Shown: piece by piece, positions 25,599 to 33,829 of the stretch
Numbering within the stretch: the first letter of the stretch is position 1
Layout: each line of letters starts with the position of its first letter
NCBI RefSeq assembly: GCF_024345185.1
Contig: NZ_BROB01000002.1
Coordinates: 1 to 64,000 of the forward strand
Reading direction: 5' to 3'
DNA: 64,000 bases
Origin: Levilactobacillus humaensis
GTDB lineage: Bacteria; Bacillota; Bacilli; Lactobacillales; Lactobacillaceae
Notes under the pieces: generated by a model
Databases searched by the model: none
What the model saw: only the letters and a program-made list of their open reading frames with translations
Told to the model about the DNA's origin: nothing
Translations under genes and position numbers: made by a program

Positions 25599-26456
25599 AT
25601 GAAGAAACAATGGGGAATCTTGGGGGGCCTGGTTGCACTACTCGTCGTGCTGATCGGAGTGGTTGTCTGGCAACAACGACAACCCGTTAAAAAATCGGCG
25701 GCGCCAGTTAGCGAAAGTCGCCGCAAGGAATCCGACACCAAAAGCACCGTGGTCAAGCAACCTAAGGCCAAGCCATGGATCAGATTAAACAAGCCGTTAA
25801 AATTACCAATCCTGATGTACCACAGCATTTCTAGTGGCAACTCCCTGCGGGTACCCGCGCGACAATTTCAACAGGAGATGGCCTACCTTCAACGTCACCA
25901 CTACCGCACCCTGACCGCTGACGAAGCGGTTCGGGCGCTGACCACCAACACCGTGCCCCAGAAGAAGGTCGTCTGGGTCACCCTCGACGACGCCTACAAG
26001 GATAACCTGACGCATGGTCTGCCTGCCTTGGAACAGACCAAGGTGCACGCCACCATCAACGCCATCACCGGGTTCACCCACAAGTCCAACCACTTGACGC
26101 TCTCGGAAATGAAACAGATGAAAACCACCGGACGCGTTGATTTCGCCAGCCATACTGTTCAGCACCTGGATTTAAACGAAATCACCGCCGCCCAGCAGAA
26201 GACGGAACTGTTCAAGTCTAAGCAGTGGCTGGATGCCAAGCTGAATCAGAAGACTGAGGTTCTCTGTTATCCCGCCGGTCGGGCCGACAAGACAACCCAC
26301 CGCTTAGCCAAACAAGCCGGCTATAGCATCGCCCTGACTACCCAGGAAGGTCTGGCCCAGATGAGTCAAGGTCGCTACAATCTGTCCCGATTACGCGTCA
26401 TTCCCGGGATGTCGACCGCCACTTTTGGCAGTCTGATCGCGGTTAATAATCAGTAA
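25599..26456 (+). CDS. membrane-anchored polysaccharide deacetylase (NodB domain)
   Basis: A 285-aa extracytoplasmic enzyme of carbohydrate esterase family 4, which removes acetyl groups from peptidoglycan or other amino sugars. N-terminal membrane anchor (residues 7-26), Lys/Ser linker, and NodB domain from about 70. Motifs: LPILMYHSI, VTLDDAYKDN (catalytic base Asp plus metal Asp), SHTVQHLDL (the metal His pair in the spacing HxxxH), and CYPAGRADKTT. The start at 25599 is chosen for GGGGG 8 nt upstream. Its own promoter suggests a single-gene unit. Confidence 0.88.
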   Translation: MKKQWGILGGLVALLVVLIGVVVWQQRQPVKKSAAPVSESRRKESDTKSTVVKQPKAKPWIRLNKPLKLPILMYHSISSGNSLRVPARQFQQEMAYLQRHHYRTLTADEAVRALTTNTVPQKKVVWVTLDDAYKDNLTHGLPALEQTKVHATINAITGFTHKSNHLTLSEMKQMKTTGRVDFASHTVQHLDLNEITAAQQKTELFKSKQWLDAKLNQKTEVLCYPAGRADKTTHRLAKQAGYSIALTTQEGLAQMSQGRYNLSRLRVIPGMSTATFGSLIAVNNQ

Positions 26457-26470
26457 CAATCTAGCCATCG

Positions 26471-26514
26471 TGAAAGCGTTTCCTATTGTGTCCTGTCGGG
26501 ACTCGGCGTACAAT
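26471..26514 (+). promoter_or_regulatory. promoter with cre-like site for 30-aa peptide
   Basis: -35 TTGTGT (26486-26491), -10 TACAAT (26509-26514), 17-bp spacer. Immediately upstream TGAAAGCGTTTCCT (26471-26484) matches the CcpA cre consensus at 12 of 14 positions, which hints at carbon-source control. Confidence 0.5.
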
Positions 26515-26549
26515 AAAGGTAAGCATTCCGACACAAGGAGGTCTTTACC

Positions 26550-26642
26550 ATGGGGAGCGTTGTCACGTTAGCAACCTGGTCATTCATGCTGGTTTTAATC
26601 GGTGCCGAGATTATTCGGGGAATTTTTATGTTTAAGGGTTAA
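26550..26642 (+). CDS. 30-residue membrane peptide
   Basis: ATG 26550 follows AAGGAGG at a good distance and reads 30 codons to TAA. The product is one hydrophobic helix (about residues 4-22, with TWSFMLVLIGAEI) and a short tail IRGIFMFKG. It has its own promoter and a strong terminator, so it is an independent gene too short for most gene finders. It may be a small regulatory membrane protein or a toxin-like peptide; no family is recognised and no antisense RNA is obvious. Confidence 0.65.
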   Translation: MGSVVTLATWSFMLVLIGAEIIRGIFMFKG

Positions 26643-26666
26643 TATTTAAATTAAGTTATTTATGTA

Positions 26667-26714
26667 GGTCGCACAAAAACGCTAGTCTAACGCTGGTTTT
26701 GGTGCGGCCTTTTT
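26667..26714 (+). terminator. terminator of 30-aa peptide gene
   Basis: Stem GGTCGCAC-AAAA / TTTT-GGTGCGGCC followed by TTTTT, 25 bp past the stop. Confidence 0.85.
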
Positions 26715-26748
26715 CGATCCCACCCCCGCTAGTACCGCTAAATGTGTG

Positions 26749-26777
26749 TTGACAGTGTTTCAGTCGACACTTAAAAT
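26749..26777 (+). promoter_or_regulatory. promoter of L,D-transpeptidase gene
   Basis: Consensus -35 TTGACA (26749-26754) and -10 TAAAAT (26772-26777), 17-bp spacer. Confidence 0.75.
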
Positions 26778-26814
26778 TAAAGACATATCGGGAGCATTTC
26801 AAGGAGGAGTCGTC

Positions 26815-27369
26815 ATGAAGAAGTTTAGAATTGGCCTCATCACGGGACTAGCCATTTTCGCCCTCTTCGGTGGAGTCATTGGCACGAACTTACCGGGGAA
26901 TCAAGCCACGGCCTACGCCAAAACCACCAAAAAGATCAAGAAAGCCAAGAAGCCACGCTGGGAACGGCCATCCGAAAACAAGCCTTACCCTAATCTAAAA
27001 GTACATAAGCACGTTTACCTACAAGTTTCCCTCAAGAAGCAACGGGTTTACGTCATGAGCAAGCATCACAAGGTGCTCTACACCATGATCTGCTCAACGG
27101 GGAAGAAGTCGACGCCAACGCCTAAAGGGACCTTCCACATTCAAAATCGTGGGAAGCACTTCGTCGGTGCCAACTACTGGACTTCCTTCAAGGGCTGGGG
27201 CATCTACATGTTCCACTCTGTGGTCATCAACAGTCAGGGCCACTACATCAAGAGTGAAGCCAAGAAGCTGGGCCACCCGGCTAGCCATGGGTGCATTCGG
27301 ATGCCAATTCCCGATGCGCACTGGATCAACAGTCATATTCCGGCTAAGACCAAAGTGATTATTAAATAG
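26815..27369 (+). CDS. L,D-transpeptidase (YkuD domain)
   Basis: A 184-aa exported peptidoglycan cross-linking enzyme. Signal peptide or anchor (residues 5-30), a basic linker (KKIKKAKKPRWER), and the YkuD domain from about 65: YLQVSLKKQRVYVM, TPTPKGTFHI, and the catalytic motif HPASHGCIRMP (His and Cys). The start ATG 26815 is preceded by AAGGAGGAG. Single gene between a consensus promoter and terminator. With the deacetylase and OatA-like enzymes nearby it fits a cell-wall maintenance role. Confidence 0.92.
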   Translation: MKKFRIGLITGLAIFALFGGVIGTNLPGNQATAYAKTTKKIKKAKKPRWERPSENKPYPNLKVHKHVYLQVSLKKQRVYVMSKHHKVLYTMICSTGKKSTPTPKGTFHIQNRGKHFVGANYWTSFKGWGIYMFHSVVINSQGHYIKSEAKKLGHPASHGCIRMPIPDAHWINSHIPAKTKVIIK

Positions 27370-27386
27370 TTGTTTTTCATGATTAA

Positions 27387-27417
27387 GGGGCGAGACCTTT
27401 ATGTCTTGCCCCTTTTT
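27387..27417 (+). terminator. terminator of L,D-transpeptidase gene
   Basis: Stem GGGGCGAGAC / GTCTTGCCCC (one wobble pair) followed by TTTTT. Confidence 0.88.
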
Positions 27418-27446
27418 GGTTGGGATTTGAATATTGCGATAAAAAG

Positions 27447-27509
27447 GCCGCCTGCGGCTGCCAGGGATTAAGCCTGCTGTGGGGACGCTTCAGCCTAGAA
27501 ACCAGGCTT
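27447..27509 (+). repeat. family I cloverleaf repeat, copy 10, truncated
   Basis: Only the first third of a subtype A element: conserved end, first strand of the closing stem (GCCAGGGAT) and arm a (AGCCT...AGGCT). It stops at 27509 and unrelated DNA follows, so the closing stem has no partner. It lies 30 bp past the L,D-transpeptidase terminator, in sense orientation. The flank beginning GATCCAGCATT also occurs beside copy 7. Confidence 0.88.
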
Positions 27510-27729
27510 TGATCCAGCATTCACTTAACCTTGTTTTGGTGGACTTAACCGACTAACCTGACCCACTAAAGTTCTAGCCTGCTTATTATCCAAAATCGAT
27601 ATCTCAGCGCTTCTGGTCCAGCCGCGTACAGCCACTTAATCGTGACTCACCTATCACTTTAAAAGGAAGTACGCTACACTAGAAATAATTGCTTTTCCTC
27701 AGATCACATTCAGAAAGGAATTCATCCGC
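27510..27729. other. intergenic region, no gene seen
   Basis: Unremarkable AT-richer DNA after the truncated repeat; AAAGGAA before ATG 27730 is the only recognisable signal. Confidence 0.35.
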
Positions 27730-29448
27730 ATGTTGTTAGTCGCCTTCTTCTGCACCCTGTCGGCCTTTATCATGGCCATCATGGGCATCGTGCAACGTCG
27801 TCAGCACCTCCGCCTATTGGCCGGGGTCTACGTCGTCTACTACCTGATCGCCTTAGTCGCCGTGTTCGTCGTTCTGCCGAGCAAGGCCCTCTTTAGCCTG
27901 ATTATCTTAAATGTCATCAGTGGGGTCTGCTACCTACCGTTCTTGGCCTTCAGCAGTCCTGACGTCGTCATTGAGGCCGGTGAGAACCGTCCCCATGTCC
28001 GGAGCCGCAATCGCGGGCTGAACGTCGCAGCCGGCATCCTAGGACTTCTCTTCCTGACCAGTCTCTTCGGGGCCGCGCAGACCAAGTTCGGCGTCAAACC
28101 TGTTTACAATTCCCTCAAAATCAAGACAATGAAGACCGCGCCGCTCCTGGATAAGGACGCCACCCCCATCGCCATTGCCCCCAAGACCGTGCGGAACAAG
28201 ATGAACAAGGCCATGAGTGCCGTGCCCAACACGTCCTATTACAAGCTGGGGGCACTCCAGACGCAGGTCGTGAAGGGCAAGACCGTCTACATTGCTCCCG
28301 TCGAGTTCGATGGCTTCTGGCGCTGGCAACGGGCGAAGAAGAGTCCCGGCTACTTCATGATTGACGCCACCAACGTCAATGCTGAACCCAAATTCGTTAA
28401 ACAACCCATGAAATACACCCCGAGTGCCTACCTCTTTGACGACGCGCAGCGGGTCATCTACAACCGTTTCCCTGGCTGGGTTCAGGAAGGCCAACCCCAA
28501 CTCGAAATCAAAGATAACGGGGAACCCTACTTCATCCAAACCGTCTACAAGGCGCGTGGCGTTTCCAGTCGAATCAACTACAAGAGCCTCCACGTCGCGG
28601 TCCTAAATGCCAAGACCGGGGAGACCAAACTGTACTCGGCCGCCGGGGCACCGAAGTTTATCAACGAGTCGATCGCCTCCTCGACCGCTGCCGAAATGAA
28701 TGAAATCTTTGGCTGGTATGGCAATGGCTTCTTCAATGCTCATTTCAACAAAACCGGCGTCAAGGACCCGAACAGTAACGGGACCGAGGACGGCGTCACC
28801 CCAGTCGTCGACAAGCATGGCAACATCTCGTATTTCAACGACTTCACCTCGCCTAAGACTGGCGCCGACTCAACCATGGGTTACTCCATGATTAACGCCC
28901 GGACCGGGACACTGACCTACTACACCGGTAAGAATATCGGGGTCATGGATAGCGACGGGGCCAAGAAGATTGCCGAAAAGGAATACGTCGCTCAGAAATG
29001 GTCGGCCACGATGCCCATCATGTACAACATTGACGGCACCCCGACCTGGGTCGTCTCCCTCTTAGACTCCACCGGGGCCTTCCGGAGCTACGCCTACATC
29101 AAGGCAGCCGACCAAAGCGTGAAGGCCTACGCCACCACGGCCACCCAGGCGCTGGACCAATACCGCGTCCAGCTGGCCTCCTCTGGGTCGACAGCCAGCT
29201 CAACGACATCTTCCAAGACCATTAAGGCCAGCGGAACCGTCGAACGGGTCGTGGTTATCCCTAATGGTGACACCCAGAACGTGCTCTTCGCCTTGAAGGG
29301 CCAAGACACCCTCTGGACCATCGGCACCGCCGACTACCCCAAGGCCGTCCTGATGACTGCTGGCGACCAAGTGAAGATCACCGGTCGCGTCAATGAAAGT
29401 GCCAAGACCGGGACCGTTGAAGATTATGTGAACCGAACGTTTAAGTAA
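27730..29448 (+). CDS. large membrane protein of unknown function
   Basis: A 572-aa protein with four hydrophobic helices near the N terminus (about 1-20, 27-47, 50-75 and 98-115) and a large extracytoplasmic domain (about 120-572). That domain has alternating beta/alpha sequence and repeated lines such as FMIDATNVN, HVAVLNAKTGETKLYS and YSMINARTGTLTYYTG, which resemble PepSY-type repeats. Residues about 485-572 look like an OB-fold (GTVERVVVIPNGDTQNVLFAL...DQVKITGRV). I cannot name the family. Single gene ended by a bidirectional terminator. Confidence 0.75.
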   Translation: MLLVAFFCTLSAFIMAIMGIVQRRQHLRLLAGVYVVYYLIALVAVFVVLPSKALFSLIILNVISGVCYLPFLAFSSPDVVIEAGENRPHVRSRNRGLNVAAGILGLLFLTSLFGAAQTKFGVKPVYNSLKIKTMKTAPLLDKDATPIAIAPKTVRNKMNKAMSAVPNTSYYKLGALQTQVVKGKTVYIAPVEFDGFWRWQRAKKSPGYFMIDATNVNAEPKFVKQPMKYTPSAYLFDDAQRVIYNRFPGWVQEGQPQLEIKDNGEPYFIQTVYKARGVSSRINYKSLHVAVLNAKTGETKLYSAAGAPKFINESIASSTAAEMNEIFGWYGNGFFNAHFNKTGVKDPNSNGTEDGVTPVVDKHGNISYFNDFTSPKTGADSTMGYSMINARTGTLTYYTGKNIGVMDSDGAKKIAEKEYVAQKWSATMPIMYNIDGTPTWVVSLLDSTGAFRSYAYIKAADQSVKAYATTATQALDQYRVQLASSGSTASSTTSSKTIKASGTVERVVVIPNGDTQNVLFALKGQDTLWTIGTADYPKAVLMTAGDQVKITGRVNESAKTGTVEDYVNRTFK

Positions 29449-29474
29449 CTACCTGACGAATTAACTAGTTAACG

Positions 29475-29516
29475 AAAAGAAGCGAATCGACCAATTGGCG
29501 ATTCGCTTCTTTATTT
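29475..29516. terminator. bidirectional terminator
   Basis: Perfect 11-bp stem GAAGCGAATCG / CGATTCGCTTC, T-rich on the plus side and AAAAG (T run on minus strand) on the other. Serves the genes ending at 29448 and 29562. Confidence 0.88.
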
Positions 29517-29561
29517 TGCACAGATTAAACGGCATTAGCTCGTGTTAAACTTGCCTATCCA

Positions 29562-30572
29562 TTAACGTGTGAATTTCGTGTCACCCGCAGATGCCAGTGG
29601 TCCCACCAATTCATGAGGCAGATAGGGGTCTTCCAGATAGGCAATATCTTCGGCGGATAAGGTCAGATCCAGAGCCTTCACGGCGCCTTGGAGGTGACTG
29701 GACTTGGTTGCTCCGATGATCGGCGCCGTGACGGTTGGCTTCTGTAAGAGCCAGGCCAAAGCAACCTGAACCCGATCGACGCCATACTTTTGGGCAATCT
29801 CACCGACCCGCGCAATGATGGGCATGTCTAAATCTTTGCTGTCATTGTACTTTTCGCGGGCCACCTTGTCCGTGGCATAGCGCTTCGTTTCGCCAGCCCA
29901 ATCACGGGTCAACCGACCCGAAGCCAAGGGACTGTACGGGGTCACGGCGATGCCTTGATCGGCACACAGCGGCAACATCTCCCGTTCCTCCTCACGATAG
30001 AGCAGGTTCAGGTGATTTTGCATCGACACAAACTTGGTCCAGCCATGCTGTTCGGCGACGGCTTGGGCCTTCTCAAATTGCCAAGCAAACATGGCCGAGG
30101 CCCCAATGTAGCGCGCCTTCCCAGACTTAACGACATCATTTAGGGCTTCCATGGTCTCTTCAATCGGCGTGGTGTAATCCCAGCGATGAATGATATAGAG
30201 ATCGACGTAGTCCGTTTGAAGCCGTTCCAGGCTCTGATCGATTTGCGAAAGGATGGCCTTACGCGAGAGGCCAGCTAAGTTGGGCCCCTGCGTCGGCGTG
30301 AAGAACACCTTCGTGGCTAAGACAATCTTGTCCCGGTCGGCCAATTTATTCAGGGCGTGACCGACGAACCGTTCGCTGTCTCCATGGGAATAAATATTAG
30401 CCGTATCAAAAAAGTTAATCCCGAGATCCAAGGCTTCTTTGATGACGGCCTCACTCGGTTTCTCACCAATCGCCCAGGGAAACATCCCCGTGGACGCGTT
30501 ACCGAAGCCCATTGTTCCCAAACACAAGCGAGAAACGTCGAGTCCGGTGTGACCTAATTTCGTATATTGCAT
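29562..30572 (-). CDS. aldo/keto reductase (NADPH-dependent)
   Basis: A 336-aa cytoplasmic oxidoreductase with a TIM barrel. Motifs: LGTMGFGN, FFDTANIYSHGDSE (catalytic Asp and Tyr), YIIHRWDYTTP (His) and the NADPH-binding C-terminal segment (PIIGATKSSHLQGA). Similar to the YajO/IolS group. Last gene of a three-gene run (acetyltransferase, ABM protein, AKR) with gaps of 3 and 15 bp; the substrate is unknown. Confidence 0.9.
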   Translation of the reverse strand: MQYTKLGHTGLDVSRLCLGTMGFGNASTGMFPWAIGEKPSEAVIKEALDLGINFFDTANIYSHGDSERFVGHALNKLADRDKIVLATKVFFTPTQGPNLAGLSRKAILSQIDQSLERLQTDYVDLYIIHRWDYTTPIEETMEALNDVVKSGKARYIGASAMFAWQFEKAQAVAEQHGWTKFVSMQNHLNLLYREEEREMLPLCADQGIAVTPYSPLASGRLTRDWAGETKRYATDKVAREKYNDSKDLDMPIIARVGEIAQKYGVDRVQVALAWLLQKPTVTAPIIGATKSSHLQGAVKALDLTLSAEDIAYLEDPYLPHELVGPLASAGDTKFTR

Positions 30573-30587
30573 ATGCTTTAGCTTCCT

Positions 30588-31250
30588 TTAATTAATTTCA
30601 TTAATAACGGTCAGCCCACCCTGATTGACCAGGGTGTCGCCCGTGAGAACCGTCGCATCGGCCGTCGTGATCAACGACCGCGATTCGGTCTGATAAATCT
30701 GAAAGGCGGGTGTCTGACAATGGGTCTTAAAGGCGGCCAGATCTTGAAACACTTCGAAAAGCACCCAGCGTTCTGGATCATCGACAGACTGGCCCACCAA
30801 TGCCACCAACAGACCCGCCTCGGCGGCCATCGCTGGTCGCAGACTCGCCGTCACCAACGTCTGATAGGCCGCTGCCTGATCAACCGGAATCGTCAGCTCG
30901 GTCAGTTGGCTGAACTGCGTCGCGCCACCCCGCAATGGGTCCGGTTTTTCCAATAAAAGTCGTGGGGTCAGCTGGCTTACTGCTTGACTCATCACGGCGC
31001 GCTTGGCAACCTCACGAAAGGCCGCAAACTGGGGCGAATGCGCGTGCTGATCATAACTAGCCGCATCGCGGTAAATCTCGATAACCCGATTGTCCAGACC
31101 GGCCGGGTCCACGTGGCTCGTGTACATCGCCAGCGTCCCCGGTTCATTTTTGATCGAGGTCAGCAGGTTCTGTTCACCCACCTTCGCAAAGGCTTCGCGT
31201 TCGTCAGCGGTGATCTTTAATTTAAACAAGCGAAATAACGGTGTCGTCAT
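30588..31250 (-). CDS. tandem ABM-domain (antibiotic biosynthesis monooxygenase-like) protein
   Basis: A 220-aa protein with two ferredoxin-like ABM domains: residues about 5-95 (LFKLKITADEREAFAKVGEQ ... IEIYRDAASYDQHAHSPQF) and about 118-205 (ELTIPVDQAAAYQTLV ... LFEVFQDLAAFKTHCQTPAF). The pairing of two half-domains in one chain mimics the usual homodimer. ABM proteins are often small redox or quinone-modifying enzymes. Co-transcribed with the AKR downstream and the acetyltransferase upstream. Confidence 0.85.
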   Translation of the reverse strand: MTTPLFRLFKLKITADEREAFAKVGEQNLLTSIKNEPGTLAMYTSHVDPAGLDNRVIEIYRDAASYDQHAHSPQFAAFREVAKRAVMSQAVSQLTPRLLLEKPDPLRGGATQFSQLTELTIPVDQAAAYQTLVTASLRPAMAAEAGLLVALVGQSVDDPERWVLFEVFQDLAAFKTHCQTPAFQIYQTESRSLITTADATVLTGDTLVNQGGLTVINEIN

Positions 31251-31253
31251 GAC

Positions 31254-31874
31254 CTACTCTCCTTTAGGTGTCGTCAAGGGCGCCAGCGGTTTGATAACGC
31301 GTGCCGGAACCCCGGCAACGACCGTGTTATCCGGAACATCCTTGGTGACAACTGCCCCGGCGCCAACCACAACGTTATTGCCGATGTGGACCCCGCCGAT
31401 CACGGTGACGTTGCCCCCGATCCAGACATCATCGCCCACAGTAATGGGCTTGGTCGTGGTAATCAGGTAACGTGTGCCATCTGGCCGCACGCCAAAACGT
31501 TGCGTAGCATCTAGCGAATGCGCGCCACAGTAAAACTTCACGTCAGGGGCAATGATAACCCGGTTGCCTAAAACGATCCGATTGGAGTCCTGAAACGTAC
31601 AGTTGCCATTGATAAAGACGTCGTCACCGACCGCGATATGCGCGCCATAAACGGCACTGAATTGGCCATTGATGACGAGTCGTTCACCGGCATGCCCGAA
31701 GAAGTCCTGCATGGCCGCCGCACGTTGGTCCATATCCTGGCTGGTATTGATCACATGCAGCAGATCCTTGCCGCGCGCAATCAATCCCTGGAGTTCTGGA
31801 TCACGATAGTCGTAATCCAAACCCGCTAATAATTTTTCATGTTCTGTCATCAAGTTTATCTGACTCCTAACCAT
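31254..31874 (-). CDS. sugar O-acetyltransferase (hexapeptide repeat)
   Basis: A 206-aa acetyl-CoA-dependent transferase of the maltose/galactoside acetyltransferase type. N-terminal [20 protein letters not shown] block (the Mac domain), then left-handed beta-helix repeats ([48 protein letters not shown]) and the active-site His in GAHSLD. An in-frame start 5 codons earlier (31874, MVRSQ) is given; ATG for MTEHEK at about 31850 is an alternative. First gene of the run ending with the AKR. Confidence 0.9.
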   Translation of the reverse strand: MVRSQINLMTEHEKLLAGLDYDYRDPELQGLIARGKDLLHVINTSQDMDQRAAAMQDFFGHAGERLVINGQFSAVYGAHIAVGDDVFINGNCTFQDSNRIVLGNRVIIAPDVKFYCGAHSLDATQRFGVRPDGTRYLITTTKPITVGDDVWIGGNVTVIGGVHIGNNVVVGAGAVVTKDVPDNTVVAGVPARVIKPLAPLTTPKGE

Positions 31875-31910
31875 TTAAAAATAAACAAAACCAGCCATAA
31901 CGAATTATGT

Positions 31911-31942
31911 AAAAGAGAACGGCCTCGGTTAAAAGGCCGACT
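31911..31942 (-). terminator. terminator after amidohydrolase and repeat
   Basis: Minus-strand stem GGCCT/AGGCC with flanking pairs, followed by TTCTCTTTT. The cloverleaf repeat at 31969-32154 lies between the amidohydrolase stop and this site. Confidence 0.7.
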
Positions 31943-31968
31943 CCATTTGTAAAAGTTCATCAATCTAA

Positions 31969-32154
31969 GCCGTAGGGTGGGTGAAAATGGGCTCAGCCGT
32001 GGGAATTCCCTTAGCGGCGAACTTGGCCGCTTAGGGAATTGGCGCCTTTGAAACGCGCTTCTCAGCGGTTCAAAGCGAGCGCGAAGACCGCCCTTTGGCT
32101 TCGGGCGTCCGCCCACAGCGTCCCAGCCCATTTTCACCCGCCCGGAGGCGCGGG
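31969..32154 (-). repeat. family I cloverleaf repeat, copy 11 (subtype D)
   Basis: Closing stem 15 perfect bp GGGTGAAAATGGGCT / AGCCCATTTTCACCC (31979-31993, 32125-32139). Arm c AATTCCCT-T-AGCGGC / GCCGCT-T-AGGGAATT (32004-32018, 32026-32040) is nearly perfect with the recurring TTAG/CTTA opposition. Arm b CTTTGAA-A-CGC/GCG-G-TTCAAAG. It begins 28 bp past the amidohydrolase stop, sense. Confidence 0.9.
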
Positions 32155-32182
32155 CATCACGCCCTGCTCACCACAACTACAA

Positions 32183-33097
32183 TTAGTCGGTGGCCATTAA
32201 CCACTGCCAGTTGCCGCTGAAGATCCGTTGCTTCTCCGTCTCCGACACCTGCATGTCATTCACCGCTTGTTCCACGACCGCGGTAGGTCCCACGGGCGGA
32301 ATGCCAAATGGCGAATCCGTTCCGAACAACACGTGATCGCTGCCAAAGAAATCCACGACCAGATCAAGGGCCCGAGGATTTCCCAGGATTGCGGTGTCAA
32401 CGTAGAAACGATGAAAATCTTCATAGTTTTCAGCGGACTGAATGTATTTAATCCGCTGGCCAAACATCGGCACCATCGCCCCGGCATGATGCACGATAAC
32501 CTTTAGACCCGGGTACTTGCGGAAATACTTCGCCGCCACAATACCATTCATGGCCTGGGTCAGTTCGTACTCCCAACTGAAGGTTAACTCGTTATCCGTC
32601 TTGTGGGTATCGAACACGGGATGCAGCCAAACGGGGGCGCCAATCGCCGCTAATTTCGCGAAGATCGGTTCATAGTCCGGCGCCGTGATCGGTTGTCCCA
32701 GGGCCTGGGTGAAGAGCTGAACGCCCACTAAGGCATCGCTTCCGGCAACCTGATCGTCAATAATGGCGAGGGCCTCCGGGATGTTATTCATCGGCACCAT
32801 GGCCACGCCGGCCGGGAAAATGTCCCGGTTGGCCCGGACCATTTCGGCAATCTCGTCATTAGCCGCGCGGCAGAGTTCAGCCGCTTGCCTGGGTGCCACG
32901 AAGTCCTCGGGGTTCAAATTAACCGCGGAGATCACTTGTTGGTGATCGGCGGGTAGCGACGCCCGATGCTTCGCCAAATCGGTCAGGAGATCATTCTTCA
33001 TATAAGGGAATTGGTCTAAGATTTCGGGAAAGCTCGCCTGCATTCGCGCCAAAAACTTGGGTGGCAGGACGTGCGCAAAGACATCAATAACCGTCAT
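32183..33097 (-). CDS. amidohydrolase family 2 (ACMSD-like) protein
   Basis: A 304-aa TIM-barrel metalloenzyme of the amidohydrolase-2 family (decarboxylases and hydrolases such as ACMSD). Motifs: VIDVFAHVLPPKF, in which the first metal His of the usual HxH is Phe; WLHPVFD; VIVHHAGAMVP; and FGTDSPFG (metal Asp). The altered metal site makes the reaction uncertain. The start is ATG 33097 with GGAGGG 8 nt upstream; the open frame beyond it overlaps the upstream gene. It follows the SDR gene by 13 bp. Confidence 0.85.
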   Translation of the reverse strand: MTVIDVFAHVLPPKFLARMQASFPEILDQFPYMKNDLLTDLAKHRASLPADHQQVISAVNLNPEDFVAPRQAAELCRAANDEIAEMVRANRDIFPAGVAMVPMNNIPEALAIIDDQVAGSDALVGVQLFTQALGQPITAPDYEPIFAKLAAIGAPVWLHPVFDTHKTDNELTFSWEYELTQAMNGIVAAKYFRKYPGLKVIVHHAGAMVPMFGQRIKYIQSAENYEDFHRFYVDTAILGNPRALDLVVDFFGSDHVLFGTDSPFGIPPVGPTAVVEQAVNDMQVSETEKQRIFSGNWQWLMATD

Positions 33098-33110
33098 CGG
33101 GGCGCCCTCC

Positions 33111-33752
33111 TTAATACCAGCTAGGCTTGTCGCCATCGGTACCGGCCTTATCCAAGCCGACACTGACATTCTGGTACTGACTTGGATCGGCAATCACCTT
33201 GAAGGCAAAGTCGGCCACACTCTGACGTGAGACTTCGGTTCCCTTGAAGCCATCGGCCAAGGTTGTCACTTCATAGTCAACTTCGTCGTTGTCGGTCAAC
33301 CAGGCTGGCCGAATTTCGGTAAAGGTCACACCGGACTTCTCAACGATATCGGCCGTCTCACGGAAACCAGGCAGGTAGGCGCCAATCATCTTTTCATTCC
33401 ATTCCCCGAACTTACCGGGAATTTCATGATGTGCCCCTAGTGAACTGATGTAGAGCAACCGTTGGACCTTCGTTTGAACCATGGCGTCCACGACACTCTG
33501 CGTTTGGGTTGCCAGATCTTGACCCCCTAAATTGGAGTAAACGACGTCGACACCGGCCATCGCCTTAGCAACCACTGCCGTGTCGTGAACATCCCCATCA
33601 ACCAGCGTGACCCGGTCATTGCCCGCATACTGGTTCAAACGATCGTCGTTCCGTAAAAATAACGTTAAGGTATCCGTGGTTTCATGCAACAGGCGTTCCG
33701 TTAAAATCCGGGCCATGGCCCCGTTGGCACCAATAATCATTACTTTAGTCAT
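33111..33752 (-). CDS. NAD(P)-binding (atypical SDR) oxidoreductase
   Basis: A 213-aa Rossmann protein of the NAD(P)H-binding SDR_a5/NmrA-like group: dinucleotide motif MIIGANGAMARIL at residue 5, VDVVYSNLGGQ at the end of beta-4, and LLYISSLGAHHEIPGKFGEWN, a typical sequence for lactobacillar oxidoreductases of this type. No YxxxK catalytic pair is obvious. Same transcript as the downstream amidohydrolase; the upstream AKR ends 77 bp before it. Confidence 0.88.
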   Translation of the reverse strand: MTKVMIIGANGAMARILTERLLHETTDTLTLFLRNDDRLNQYAGNDRVTLVDGDVHDTAVVAKAMAGVDVVYSNLGGQDLATQTQSVVDAMVQTKVQRLLYISSLGAHHEIPGKFGEWNEKMIGAYLPGFRETADIVEKSGVTFTEIRPAWLTDNDEVDYEVTTLADGFKGTEVSRQSVADFAFKVIADPSQYQNVSVGLDKAGTDGDKPSWY

Positions 33753-33829
33753 TTAAAAATCCTCCTATTATTCGCAGGTATGTGGCAGTCCCTAAATAAG
33801 GACGCCCCACAATCATTATCATACGCTGT

